Positions 1 through 8,784 of a stretch of 64,000 nt of DNA are shown here, piece after piece. A program made the translations under genes and the position numbers. Where the stretch lies: contig JACKEN010000005.1 in NCBI GenBank assembly GCA_020632995.1, forward strand, positions 62,001-126,000. The letters run 5' to 3'. The stretch is from Deltaproteobacteria bacterium (GTDB lineage Bacteria; Myxococcota; Kuafuiibacteriia; Kuafuiibacteriales; Kuafuiibacteriaceae). Numbering within the stretch: the stretch's first letter is position 1; every line of letters begins with the position of its first letter. The notes beneath the pieces were generated by a model. The model was not told the origin of the DNA, searched no databases, and worked only from the letters and a program-made list of their open reading frames with translations.

Positions 1-715
1 GCGCGACGCCGGCGAGGATGGAGCCGAGCGCCTCGGGGAACGGCTTGCCCACGTGCAGGAGCGCGAACGGGATGTTGGCCACGAGCAGGCCGTTCACGCC
101 CATCCGCGCGTGCAGGCCGAAGGTCATGAAGCCGCGGAAGAAGTACTCCCAGCCCACGAAGTACAGGGCGTACAGGAGCTCGTAGATCACGAAGTGGACG
201 AGGAACCCGTCCGGCACCGCCTGCCCGGCCAGGAGCTGCCCCGCCTGGTGCCCGAGGGTGCCGTTCAGGGGGTAGTACTTCCAGAAGGTGCTGAAGCGAC
301 TGGCGATCGCCACCACCGGCACCATGACCCCGACCAGGATGGCGAGCCACTTGAGCCCGAAGCGCCAGTCCCCGAGGCCGAGACCGAGGTTCGCGGGGCG
401 GAGCGCGCGCGGGGCGAGCAGGAGCGCGGGCAGCAGCCCCAGCCACAGGAAGCACCCCGCGAACCAGTACCAGTCCCCGTAGACCGACAGGTAGGGGTCG
501 CTGGCGAGCGCGTCGGGGCGCAGGGTGCCCTCGAAGTAGCTGGATCCACCGAACTTCCGGAACGTGACGAGGATGAGCGCGGACCACAGGAGGATCCAGG
601 TGGCGCGCCCGTCCAGGCCCTGGAGCGCCCAGGCCATGCTCGGGAAGCGGCGGGTGAGGCGCTCGCCCAGTTCGGGGGCCGGATCGTCGGGTGAAACCAC
701 GGTGACGGGGCTCAT
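1..715 (-). CDS. CPBP family intramembrane metalloprotease (C-terminus beyond window)
   Basis: I translated the minus strand from the ATG whose first base is 715. The protein starts MSPVTVVSPDDPAPELG and is rich in hydrophobic helices. It carries the two CPBP/Abi (CAAX-protease-like) signatures: GWEYFFRGF (E-x3-R motif) and FALLHVGKPFPE (F-x3-H motif). In the family these residues coordinate the metal inside the membrane, and members cleave or process membrane-associated substrates. The substrate here is unknown. About 238 residues are present and the last conserved motif lies beyond position 1, so the gene is cut by the window edge, not broken. It diverges from the secreted-protein gene at 799, leaving an 83-bp shared upstream region. 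The family call is firm; the role is not. Confidence 0.85.
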   Translation of the reverse strand, partial: MSPVTVVSPDDPAPELGERLTRRFPSMAWALQGLDGRATWILLWSALILVTFRKFGGSSYFEGTLRPDALASDPYLSVYGDWYWFAGCFLWLGLLPALLLAPRALRPANLGLGLGDWRFGLKWLAILVGVMVPVVAIASRFSTFWKYYPLNGTLGHQAGQLLAGQAVPDGFLVHFVIYELLYALYFVGWEYFFRGFMTFGLHARMGVNGLLVANIPFALLHVGKPFPEALGSILAGVA

Positions 716-798
716 GTTCTGCCCGAAGGGCGTCCCGGAGTGAAGTGCAGCGCGCTTGATCGGGTGACCCCGCAGAAAATGCGGGCTACGCTCTCGTC

Positions 799-1458
799 AT
801 GCGATCCCGTGTCGCCCGCTGGGCTCCCTACCTCGCCTCGGTCGCCGTCCTCGGGGCCTCCGCGGTGGCCACCGCCACCATCATCGTCCCCCAGAGCGTG
901 GAGGAGATGGCGGTCGCGTCGACCGCGGTGGTGCGGGCCAAGGTGCTGCAGCGCCAGGCCGCGTGGGACAAGGACCACCGCCGGATCCACACCCACACCG
1001 AGCTCCAGGTGCTCGAGACCGTGCACAGCCGCCAGGCCGTCACGGGCAGCGTGGTCATCCGGACCATGGGGGGCGAGGTCGGCGACATCGGCATGCGCGT
1101 GGCCGGGGTGGCCAGGTTCGAGGTCGGTGAAGAGGTGCTGGTGTTCCTGACCCCCGACCCGCTCGACGCGGGCGAGTTCCAGGTGGTGGGGATGAGCCAG
1201 GGCAAGTACCGCATCGACCGCAGCGGGGCCGAGCCGATGGCGGTGGGGAGCGTCGAGGGCCTGGCCTTCGCGCGGCGCGACACCAACGGGCAGCTCCAGG
1301 TCGATCACGACGCGGCGGAGAAGGGTGGCAAGGTCAGCCTCTCCGCCCTGGTGGCCCGGGTGAAGGCCGCGGTGGCCGCTGCGCCCCAGACCCCCACGAC
1401 CCCGACCGTGCCGACCATCCCCAGCGTCCCCGCCGCCCCTGGCGCGATCGGGCACTGA
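799..1458 (+). CDS. secreted protein of unknown function, upstream of matrixins
   Basis: This is a 219-aa protein with a signal peptide (Arg-rich start, hydrophobic stretch SVAVLGASAVATAT). A single globular domain follows, of the pattern V-x-R-A-K-V ... T-x-T-E-L-x-V-L-E-T-V ... G-G-E-V-G-D ... F-E-V-G-E-E-V-L-V-F-L. The C-terminal tail is Pro/Thr-rich (TPTVPTIPSVP-like). I recognise no named domain. The arrangement looks like a small secreted beta-rich protein that myxobacteria often place beside matrixin-type proteases. The stop is 8 bp before the next start, so the two are probably co-transcribed. An accessory, substrate or inhibitor role for the neighbouring proteases is possible but is only inferred from position. 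Confidence 0.8.
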   Translation: MRSRVARWAPYLASVAVLGASAVATATIIVPQSVEEMAVASTAVVRAKVLQRQAAWDKDHRRIHTHTELQVLETVHSRQAVTGSVVIRTMGGEVGDIGMRVAGVARFEVGEEVLVFLTPDPLDAGEFQVVGMSQGKYRIDRSGAEPMAVGSVEGLAFARRDTNGQLQVDHDAAEKGGKVSLSALVARVKAAVAAAPQTPTTPTVPTIPSVPAAPGAIGH

Positions 1459-1466
1459 TCCCGCCC

Positions 1467-3368
1467 GTGCGCCCGCGCGCAGGCCTGTTGCTGGTGGGGC
1501 TGGCCTACGCCGCCCCCGCGTCCGCCTTCGAGCTCACCCACACCGCCACCGGCGCCGACCTCACGTGGGCGGCGGCCCGGGTGCCCTACGACGTCCGCTT
1601 CGAGCTCGGTGACCTCGAGGGCCTGCACCTCGCTCATGCCAGCCGCGCCGCCTTCGACACCTGGGCCTACGCGGCGGCAGGCGCGCTCGCCCCCGAGTAC
1701 CGCGGGCCCACCGCGATGAGCGCGGCCGGGGACGGGCTGAGCACGGTGAGCCTGGACGCGGTGTGGGACCCCGCGTTCGGCGACCCGGCGCGCGCGGTGG
1801 CCTTCGCCTGGGTGCAGTTCGACCCCGGTTCAGGGGTGGTGCGGGAGGGCGACGTGCACCTCAACGCGGCCACCTTCGCGTTCGCAGATCAGACCCCGGG
1901 CGCCTTCGACACCCAGAGCGTGGTGCTGCACGAGCTCGGGCACGTGCTCGGGCTGGCTCACAGCTGTGGGGATCCGGGTCGCACCTACCCGTCCTGCTTC
2001 TCGGTGCCCGAGGACGTCCGCGATCGCGTGCTCGAGGCGGTGATGGCGCCGACCCTCGCCCCGGGGAGCGCCCGGCGCAGCCTGAACGCGGACGACAAGG
2101 CGGGGTTGGCGGTGCACTGGCATGGCGCTGCGACCAGCCGGCCGCGGATCCTGGCGGTGGAGGCGCGGTGCGACGGCGCGTGGTGGCTCACCCTCGCCGC
2201 GCCGCCCCCCGAGGGGCTGCAGGCCGCGCTGCGGGGGCCCGACGGGCGTTGGGTGTCGTTGCCGGTGCTCGAGGTCGAGGGGGCGGAGGTCCGGATCCCG
2301 GCGCCGGCGGCCGAGGGCGACGTGCTCGTCGTGGACCCCGCGGAGGGCGTGTACGACGCGTGGATGACCCCGGTGCCTGCCCCGGTCTGTGCCGGCCCGG
2401 ACGCCTCGGTCGTCCCTGGGACGGGGGATCAGGAGGCCGGGTGCAGGTGTGACGCCACTCCGCCGACTGGACGGATGACGGGATGGGTGCTCATCCTTGG
2501 AGGGATCCTGATGGCGACGCGCGGAAGAAGCAGGTCACGGAGGGGGCGCTGGGCGGCGGGGGTGCTCCTCGCGGCGCTGCTACTCCCGGCACAGGGGTGG
2601 GCGTTCGAGTGTAGCCGCACCCAGATGACCATCGGCCCCTCGCTGATCTGGACCACGCGGCAGGTGCCCTGGTACGCCGGGCCCGGCCTGTTCGCCCTGG
2701 TGGGCGACGAGACCATCGGCCGCGAGGACGCGCTCGCGTCGTTCGCGGCGTGGGAGGACGTGGACTGCTCGGACCTCACCTTCCCCTTCCAGGGCGAGGC
2801 CGACGTCACCGCGGGCTTCGACGAGAACAGCGACACCAACACCAACGCGGTGGTGGTGGTCGAGCGCCTCTGGCCCTACCAGACCGGCGCCATCGCGGTG
2901 ACCACGAGCGCCTACGACACCCGCAACGGGCACGTGGTCGACGCGGACATCGAGTTCAACGCCCAGGGCTTCGACTTCCTGCGGGTGGAGCCGGGGGTGG
3001 ACTGCCGCGGCACCTCCAACACCATGGACCTCCGCAACACGCTGACCCACGAGGTGGGTCACGTGGTCGGCCTCGAGCACCCGCCCCTCAGCGCGAAGTA
3101 CGCCGAGACCACCATGTACGCGAGCGCGCCGGCCTGCGAGACCAAGAAGCGCAGCCTCGCCTCCGACGACATGGACGGGATCTGCTACATCTACCCGTCG
3201 GGCGAGCCGACGCAGCAGTGCTACCCGCCGGACGGCCCGAGCTTCACGGTGGTGGAGCAGGACGACGGCTTCGGCGGCTGCACGAGCGCGCCGGGGGAGC
3301 TCGTGGGGGGCTGGCTGATCCTGGGGACAGGTGGGTTGCTCTTGCGTCGTCGTCGTCGCCACGGCTGA
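1467..3368 (+). CDS. tandem matrixin (M10A-type) metalloprotease fusion with internal sorting signal and signal peptide
   Basis: One uninterrupted 633-aa frame holds two complete secreted proteases. Half 1 (about residues 1-348) has a signal peptide (LLLVGLAYAAPASA), a matrixin domain with zinc motif HELGHVLGLAH, then a Cys motif (GCRC), hydrophobic helix GWVLILGGILM and Arg-rich TRGRSRSRRGR. That tail is a MYXO-CTERM-type sorting signal. Half 2 begins at once with a second signal peptide (AAGVLLAALLLPAQGWA), a second matrixin domain with HEVGHVVGLEH, and another terminal sorting signal (GGWLILGTGGLLL plus Arg run). No stop separates them. An internal ATG at 2511 has a good ribosome binding site and could express half 2 alone (285 aa). 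Matrixins are Zn endopeptidases, and both copies keep all three His ligands. The start is GTG. Confidence 0.88.
   Translation: MRPRAGLLLVGLAYAAPASAFELTHTATGADLTWAAARVPYDVRFELGDLEGLHLAHASRAAFDTWAYAAAGALAPEYRGPTAMSAAGDGLSTVSLDAVWDPAFGDPARAVAFAWVQFDPGSGVVREGDVHLNAATFAFADQTPGAFDTQSVVLHELGHVLGLAHSCGDPGRTYPSCFSVPEDVRDRVLEAVMAPTLAPGSARRSLNADDKAGLAVHWHGAATSRPRILAVEARCDGAWWLTLAAPPPEGLQAALRGPDGRWVSLPVLEVEGAEVRIPAPAAEGDVLVVDPAEGVYDAWMTPVPAPVCAGPDASVVPGTGDQEAGCRCDATPPTGRMTGWVLILGGILMATRGRSRSRRGRWAAGVLLAALLLPAQGWAFECSRTQMTIGPSLIWTTRQVPWYAGPGLFALVGDETIGREDALASFAAWEDVDCSDLTFPFQGEADVTAGFDENSDTNTNAVVVVERLWPYQTGAIAVTTSAYDTRNGHVVDADIEFNAQGFDFLRVEPGVDCRGTSNTMDLRNTLTHEVGHVVGLEHPPLSAKYAETTMYASAPACETKKRSLASDDMDGICYIYPSGEPTQQCYPPDGPSFTVVEQDDGFGGCTSAPGELVGGWLILGTGGLLLRRRRRHG
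2499..2513 (+). promoter_or_regulatory. internal ribosome binding site and ATG for second matrixin
   Basis: GGAGGG at 2499-2504 lies 6 nt before an in-frame ATG at 2511. The ATG falls within the sorting-signal coding stretch of the first protease. Translation from here gives an Arg-rich n-region, a hydrophobic core and a signal-peptidase-like site before the second matrixin. This supports two nested proteins, but the lack of a stop for the first remains unexplained. Confidence 0.55.
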
Positions 3369-3472
3369 GACGCCGGAGGTCGGCTTCACCCATTTGAGGG
3401 GGCCTGCTCGTCTGCGGCGGGGCGCGGGTATCGCTTCATTTGGCCCGTTGGTCGTGCCATGGTCCGGGCGTG

Positions 3473-6400
3473 ATGCGCGGGCTGGGTATCTGCAAGCTGG
3501 CTTTCATGATCTCGACGCTCGGGTTGGGCGGGTGCTGGCGCTCGGTGCCCGATCTGCCGGACCGGCCCGAGGGCGCCCTCGCGGAGGGCCAGGTGGTCAG
3601 CCGGGCGGGGGCGCTGGGCGACTGGGCGCCGACGGCGGGCGTGGCGGTGACGGTGGCCGGGCTCGGCCTGTCCGGGAGCACCGACGACGACGGGATCTTC
3701 TCCCTGGCTCGGCTCCCGGTGAACCACCTGCTCACGCTGAGCATCACAGCCCCGCGGCGTGAGCCCGGCCCGGTGCGGCGGCGGGTGCTCTCGCCCCGGC
3801 GGGCGCTGCTGGACGGCGAGAAGCTGGACTACGGGGCGCTGCAGCTGGGGCCGGGCGGCACCCTGCGGGGGCGTGCGCTCCTGCGCGCGACGGGCGCGGC
3901 CGAGCCGACCGGGCAGGGCGGTGTCCTCGTCGTGCTCGCGCAGACCGCGTTCAAGGCGGTGACCGACGAGGGCGGCGCCTTCCAGCTCCCTGGTGTGCCC
4001 GAGGGCGACTTCGAGCTGGTGGCGTTCTCGCCCGGCTACCTGCCGGCGCGGCTCGAGCGGGTGCCGGTGCTGCCCGGCGGCACCGTCACCGCCCAGGACC
4101 TGGTGCTCGAGGCCGGTGAGGCAGAGCCGCGGCTGGTGTCGGGCTTGGCGCGGATCCTGGGCGCGGACGTGCACGACGGTATCACGGTGCGCTTCGAGGG
4201 AGAGGGCGCGGCGCCCGCGACGGCGGAGGCGATCACCGGGGCCGACGGTGCGTACAGCGTGACGCTGCCGCCCGGGGTGTACCACGTCACCGCGGCGAAG
4301 GACGGCTTCGGCAAGGTGCTCCTGCAGGGGGTGGCGGTGCTGCCCGAGGGCGTGCTGGGGCTGGTGGAGATCTACCTGGTGTCGCCGCTCGAGGGGGACT
4401 TCGACGGGGACGGGATCCCGGACGACAGGGACGAGGACGACGACAACGACGGCTGCGTCGACGTGTTCGACGCCTTCCCGCTCGATCCCAGCGGGTGCAC
4501 CGACAGCGACGGCGACGGCATCTCGGACGAGCTCGACGACGACGACGACGACGACGGCCTCCCGGACGCGGAGGAGGTGACGGAGGGCGCAGACGGCTGG
4601 GTCACCAGCCCCATCCACGCCGACACCGACGGCGACGGCGTGAACGACCGGGACGACGTCTGCCCCACCGTGCCGGATGATCAGACCGACTCCAACGGGG
4701 ACGGTGTGGGGGACGCCTGCCAGGTGGTGACGCCGGGCAACAACCTGTCGCTGCCGGTGATCACCCGCTTCGAGCCCACCGAGGCGGGGGTGGGGCAGGC
4801 GGTGACGATCTACGGCGCGAACCTCGACGACCCCATCCACGGAGATCAGACGGTGATCGTCCGTTTTGGCCCCAGCGCCCCGGTGAACCCGATCCGGATC
4901 CTGCCCGACCTGCTCGAGGTCCTGGTGCCCAACGACGCGACGAGCGGGACGATCCGGGTCTACAGCCGCGGCGCCATCACCAGCACCGGCACCTTCAGCC
5001 TGCGGCCCACCCCCACCGTGGCGGGCTTCTCGCCGCAGCAGGGGCGCCGGGGCTCCCGGGTCGTGGTCATCGGCCACGGCTTCCTGGAGGACGGCATCGG
5101 CGCGTTCGTGAACGGTGTGCAAGCGAACTTGCTCCCCTTCGACAGCGGGGCGCTCGTGGAGACGCGGGTGTACGCCGGGCAGGCCTACGACACGGTGCAG
5201 CTCCAGGTGCCCGACACCACCACGGGGCTGGTGGAGATCACCAACCGCTTCGGCAGCGGCGCGTCCACGGCGAGCTTCGTGGTCACCGACGCGGGCGTGG
5301 TGATCCAGAGCGTGACCCCCAACCCCACCCCACTGAACGGGCAGATCTCGTTGATCGGGCACGGCTTCTCCACCTCCGATCTGGTCGACCCCGCGACGCC
5401 CGAGGTGATCTTCGATTACGGGGGGGCCGAGGTCCGGCAGCCCCTGAACCCGGGGTGGACCGACGTGCTGGCCACCGTGATGGTGCCGCCAGGGGCCATG
5501 ACGGGGCAGATCGCCCTGGTGCACCCGGCCGCCGATCAGCCGGTGGTCTACGGTCAGATCCTTCAGATCGATCCGCTCCTGCCGTATCTCACCGGCTCCG
5601 ACCCGGAGCTGATCATGGTGGGGGACACGCTGACCCTCTCGGGTGGGAACCTCCTCGGGGCCACCCGGGTGGAGTTTGCAGGTGGGGTTGCGGTCACGGG
5701 GGCGGGGCTGGTGTCCACCGCGGCCACGGTGGAGCTGACGGTGCCGCCGGGGGTTCAGCCGGGGCCGGTGACGGTGACCACGGCTCGGGGGAGCGCGGTG
5801 ACGCCGTTCCGGTTGGGCGTGGTGACGATGACCCCGGGCGCGGTGACGGGGAGCTTTGGGAGCGGGGGTGGGTTCGGTGTCGGCGGCGACGAGTTCTATG
5901 CGCTGGGCAACAGGGCTGTGTACGTGATGACCGGCACCGCGGCGGTCCCGCGCTTGCTGCGAACCGTAGACCTGGCACCGATCCTTCCGGCTGGGGTCCA
6001 GGTGGTGACGCTTCGGGTGGCACCGTCAGGTGCCGTGGCAGTGGTGGCGACGAACTCCGCGGGGACCTGGATCCTCTCCCCGCCCAGCTTCGCTTTGGTG
6101 GGCGTGTGCCCCTTCTCGTCGAATGGAGTTGGAACTGACGTCCTCTTTGACGACACCACCTCGGCCGCCTACTTCCCAGAGCCGACCAACACAACCGACT
6201 CCAGCCAGTTCAGCGTGGTCCGAATCGACCTCGTCTCGGGTACCTGTGAAGAGATTCTGTTGCCGCCGGTGGGCGCCACCGCCACAGTCAACGGCATCCT
6301 CCCACAGAATGGGACCCTGTTGCTGACCAGTGCGGCTGGTGCGGCGGTCCTCGAGGTGGATCCTTCCAGCCCGCTCTACGGTACGCTGACCACGCCGTGG

Positions 6401-6763
6401 ACGGGTCCAGCCTACGGCATAGGTCCACTACGTCCTGGGCCGGGCGGATTGGTGTACTTCACGGGGTCTCCAAGCCAGGGTGCGGGGTACTACGAGCCCT
6501 TCTCGGGTCAGCCTCCAACCTACTTGCCTCAGACGCAGCGATCCAGCTGGGTTTTGGTAGATGGACTGGGCCGCTATCTCGTGTCCCAATCGGGCGTCAA
6601 CAGCTACATCGTGGACATGGCCGCCGCCCCGCCTCACGTGGTGCGGCGCGGCATGGACATCAACCAGATTCACGGTGCCTCCAAGCTCGGCGCCCACACC
6701 TTCATTCTGCGCCAGTTCTCCGGGAGCAATCCTCCGTACGTCCGCATGGACATCCAACCCTGA
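3473..6763 (+). CDS. large lipoprotein: carboxypeptidase-regulatory-like, TSP3 and IPT/TIG domains
   Basis: From ATG 3473 the protein is about 1096 aa and opens with a lipoprotein signal peptide ending STLGLGGC. A GTG directly upstream is an alternative start; a TTG 33 nt further upstream would spoil the signal peptide. Next come carboxypeptidase-regulatory-like beta-sandwich repeats (roughly residues 30-320). A thrombospondin type-3 Ca-binding segment follows (about 320-430; motifs DGDGIPDD, DSDGDGISDE, DTDGDGVND). Then there are several IPT/TIG Ig-like repeats (about 430-800; VTIYGANL, VVVIGHGF, LTLSGGNL). The C-terminal 300 residues look like a beta-propeller or TolB-like sensor. This is an outer-membrane or surface lipoprotein with a likely adhesive or structural role and no catalytic motif. 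DNA from about 5,900 to 6,760 is visibly less GC-rich than the rest. Confidence 0.85.
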   Translation: MRGLGICKLAFMISTLGLGGCWRSVPDLPDRPEGALAEGQVVSRAGALGDWAPTAGVAVTVAGLGLSGSTDDDGIFSLARLPVNHLLTLSITAPRREPGPVRRRVLSPRRALLDGEKLDYGALQLGPGGTLRGRALLRATGAAEPTGQGGVLVVLAQTAFKAVTDEGGAFQLPGVPEGDFELVAFSPGYLPARLERVPVLPGGTVTAQDLVLEAGEAEPRLVSGLARILGADVHDGITVRFEGEGAAPATAEAITGADGAYSVTLPPGVYHVTAAKDGFGKVLLQGVAVLPEGVLGLVEIYLVSPLEGDFDGDGIPDDRDEDDDNDGCVDVFDAFPLDPSGCTDSDGDGISDELDDDDDDDGLPDAEEVTEGADGWVTSPIHADTDGDGVNDRDDVCPTVPDDQTDSNGDGVGDACQVVTPGNNLSLPVITRFEPTEAGVGQAVTIYGANLDDPIHGDQTVIVRFGPSAPVNPIRILPDLLEVLVPNDATSGTIRVYSRGAITSTGTFSLRPTPTVAGFSPQQGRRGSRVVVIGHGFLEDGIGAFVNGVQANLLPFDSGALVETRVYAGQAYDTVQLQVPDTTTGLVEITNRFGSGASTASFVVTDAGVVIQSVTPNPTPLNGQISLIGHGFSTSDLVDPATPEVIFDYGGAEVRQPLNPGWTDVLATVMVPPGAMTGQIALVHPAADQPVVYGQILQIDPLLPYLTGSDPELIMVGDTLTLSGGNLLGATRVEFAGGVAVTGAGLVSTAATVELTVPPGVQPGPVTVTTARGSAVTPFRLGVVTMTPGAVTGSFGSGGGFGVGGDEFYALGNRAVYVMTGTAAVPRLLRTVDLAPILPAGVQVVTLRVAPSGAVAVVATNSAGTWILSPPSFALVGVCPFSSNGVGTDVLFDDTTSAAYFPEPTNTTDSSQFSVVRIDLVSGTCEEILLPPVGATATVNGILPQNGTLLLTSAAGAAVLEVDPSSPLYGTLTTPWTGPAYGIGPLRPGPGGLVYFTGSPSQGAGYYEPFSGQPPTYLPQTQRSSWVLVDGLGRYLVSQSGVNSYIVDMAAAPPHVVRRGMDINQIHGASKLGAHTFILRQFSGSNPPYVRMDIQP

Positions 6764-6808
6764 CCTCCCCCTCGACGAAACGCCCCGGACCGGCTACCCC
6801 CCCTGGCG

Positions 6809-7882
6809 GTGCGTTTCTCCAAGGTTCGGATCGCGGCGCTGGGGCACGAGGTGCCGCCGGCCACCCTGACCTCCCTCGACATCGAGGCCCGGCTCCAGCC
6901 GGTCTATGAGCGGCTGAAGCTCCACCCGGGGCGCCTCGAGCTCATGACCGGCATCCGGGCCCGGCGCTACTGGCCGGAGCCGGTCACCCCGAGCCTCGTG
7001 GCGGCGCGGGCCGGGCGGCAGGCCCTCGAGCGGGGCGGGGTGCCGGTGGAGGCGCTCGGCTGCGTGGTCCACGCCAGCGTGTGCCGGGACTTCCTCGAGC
7101 CGGCCACCGCCAACGTGGTGCACGACGCCCTGGGGCTGCCCCGGGGCTGCCAGGTGTTGGACGTGTCGAACGCGTGCCTGGGGGTGCTGAACGGGATGCT
7201 CCTGGTGGCGAACCAGATCGAGCTGGGCCAGATCGAGGCGGGCCTGGTGGTGGCGGGGGAGAACGGCAAGCCCCTGGTGGACGCCACCATCGCAAGCCTG
7301 CTTGCCGACCCCACCGTGACGAGGAAGAGCATCAAGTCCCACTTCGCCTCGCTCACCATCGGGTCGGGGGCGGCGGCGGTGCTCTTGTGCCACCCTGATC
7401 TGGCCCCCGAGGCGCCCTCGCTCGAGGCGGTGGTGGTGCGGGCGGCCACCGAGCACCACCGGCTCTGCCAGGGCGGGGCGGCGGCGGAGGGTCACGCCCC
7501 GATGGACGCCGGGGTGGGGGCGGGGACGTCCCTGTCGATGAGCACCGACGCGGAGGCGCTCCTGCACGCCGGGGTTGCGTTGGCGCATGAGACCTGGGCG
7601 GAGCTCTCTCTGGAGTCCTCGTTCACGCCCGGAGCGCCGCCGGACCGGGTGGTGACCCACCAGGTGGGGAAGGCCCACCACCTGGGCCTCTTCGCGGCGC
7701 TGGAGCTGGACCCGAGCACCGCGTACACCACGTTCGAGGATCTGGGGAACATGGGCTCGGTGTCGTGGCCCCTGACCCTCGCCCAGGCGGTGGAGGCGGG
7801 GTTCGTACAACGGGGTCACCGGGTGGCGGTCCTGGGTATCGGGAGCGGGCTGTCCTGCATGATGGCGGAGGTGCGGTGGTGA
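6809..7882 (+). CDS. oleA: OleA, acyl-CoA head-to-head thiolase (3-oxoacyl-ACP synthase III fold)
   Basis: OleA condenses two fatty acyl-CoA molecules to a 2-alkyl-3-ketoalkanoic acid, the first step of long-chain olefin synthesis. The 357-aa protein has the thiolase active-site Cys at residue 123 (DVSNACLG), His 284 (VVTHQVGKAHH) and Asn 314 (EDLGNMGS). Glu 97 sits 26 residues before the Cys, the same spacing as the second-channel Glu117/Cys143 pair of Xanthomonas OleA. That Glu distinguishes OleA from FabH. The start is GTG at 6809. The stop overlaps the start of oleB (GTGA). The oleBCD neighbours make the assignment firm; substrate chain length cannot be read from sequence. A copy of the iterated 14-bp palindrome lies at 7292. 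Confidence 0.93.
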   Translation: MRFSKVRIAALGHEVPPATLTSLDIEARLQPVYERLKLHPGRLELMTGIRARRYWPEPVTPSLVAARAGRQALERGGVPVEALGCVVHASVCRDFLEPATANVVHDALGLPRGCQVLDVSNACLGVLNGMLLVANQIELGQIEAGLVVAGENGKPLVDATIASLLADPTVTRKSIKSHFASLTIGSGAAAVLLCHPDLAPEAPSLEAVVVRAATEHHRLCQGGAAAEGHAPMDAGVGAGTSLSMSTDAEALLHAGVALAHETWAELSLESSFTPGAPPDRVVTHQVGKAHHLGLFAALELDPSTAYTTFEDLGNMGSVSWPLTLAQAVEAGFVQRGHRVAVLGIGSGLSCMMAEVRW

Positions 7883-8784
7883 CGAGCGCGGCGGCGGTGA
7901 TGACGGCGGACTTCTCGGGCGAGTACCCGTGGGCGTCCCAGTTCCTGGACGTGGGTGCAGGAAGGCTTGCGTACCTCGACGAGGGCCCGAAGGACGCCCC
8001 GGTGCTGTTGATGCTGCACGGGAACCCCACGTGGTCCTTCTACTATCGGCACCTCGTGAAGGCCTTCAGCGGTGAGTACCGGGTGGTGGTGCCGGATCAC
8101 CTGGGCTGCGGGCGGAGCGACAAGCCCCAGGGCTTCTCGTACCGGCTCGAGGACCACATCCACAACGTGGAGAGGCTGGTAGCCCATTTGGGCCTCGAGG
8201 CGATCAACCTGGTCGTGCACGACTGGGGCGGGGCCATCGGGATGGGCTTCACGGTGGCGCACCCCGAGAAGGTGGCGCGCATCGTGGTGCTGAACACCGC
8301 CGCGTTCCCCTCGGACCGCATCCCCTTCACCATCAACCTGGTCCGGATCCCCGGCTTCGGCGCCCTGTCGGTGCGGGGGCTGAACGCCTTCGCGAAGGTG
8401 GCGCTCCTTCGCTGCGTTCACCACAAAGAGCGCCTCACCGAAGACGTGAAGGCAGGTTACCTTGCGCCCTATGACTCCTGGGCCAACCGGGTGGCGACCC
8501 TGCGCTTCGTGGAGGACATCCCCATGAGCGCGAGCCACCCCAGCCACGCCGCCCTCGCCCGCATCGCGGACGGCCTGGCCGGCCTGAAGAAGAAGCCCAT
8601 GCTCATCGCCTGGGGCGCCCACGACTTCGTCTTCAACCGCCACTTCTACGCCGAGTGGGTCCAGCGCTTCCCCGACGCCGAGGCCCACTACATCGAGGAT
8701 GCGTCCCACTACGTGCTCGAGGACGCCCACGAGCGCATCACCCAGTGGATGCGCCCCTTCCTCACCCGGGAGGTGGCGCAGTGA
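7879..8784 (+). CDS. oleB: OleB, beta-lactone decarboxylase (alpha/beta hydrolase, haloalkane dehalogenase-like)
   Basis: OleB removes CO2 from the cis-beta-lactone made by OleC to give the final cis-olefin. The 301-aa protein has the HGNPTWS oxyanion segment, the nucleophile Asp 115 in VVHDWGGA (Asp as in haloalkane dehalogenases, not Ser) and the catalytic His 277 in EDASHYVLED. I chose GTG 7879 because it overlaps the oleA stop as GTGA, the same junction used at the next two borders. ATG 7900 is an alternative. Two palindrome copies (7957 and 8452) lie inside it. Coupled translation with oleA and oleC fits the known OleBCD multienzyme assembly. Confidence 0.92.
   Translation: MTSAAAVMTADFSGEYPWASQFLDVGAGRLAYLDEGPKDAPVLLMLHGNPTWSFYYRHLVKAFSGEYRVVVPDHLGCGRSDKPQGFSYRLEDHIHNVERLVAHLGLEAINLVVHDWGGAIGMGFTVAHPEKVARIVVLNTAAFPSDRIPFTINLVRIPGFGALSVRGLNAFAKVALLRCVHHKERLTEDVKAGYLAPYDSWANRVATLRFVEDIPMSASHPSHAALARIADGLAGLKKKPMLIAWGAHDFVFNRHFYAEWVQRFPDAEAHYIEDASHYVLEDAHERITQWMRPFLTREVAQ

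Noticed and set aside
1480..1495. GCAGGCCTGTTGC as a copy of the iterated palindrome
   Set aside because: The arms are spaced for 13 bp, not 14. Similar 13- and 15-bp near misses at 38400 and 58305 were also left out.
3343..3365. CGT-rich repeat
   Set aside because: Encodes the Arg cluster that ends the MYXO-CTERM-like signal of the second matrixin; not a separate repeat.
4534..4557. GAC trinucleotide run resembling a microsatellite
   Set aside because: It is in frame and encodes an Asp run within Ca-binding TSP3 repeats, as expected for that domain.
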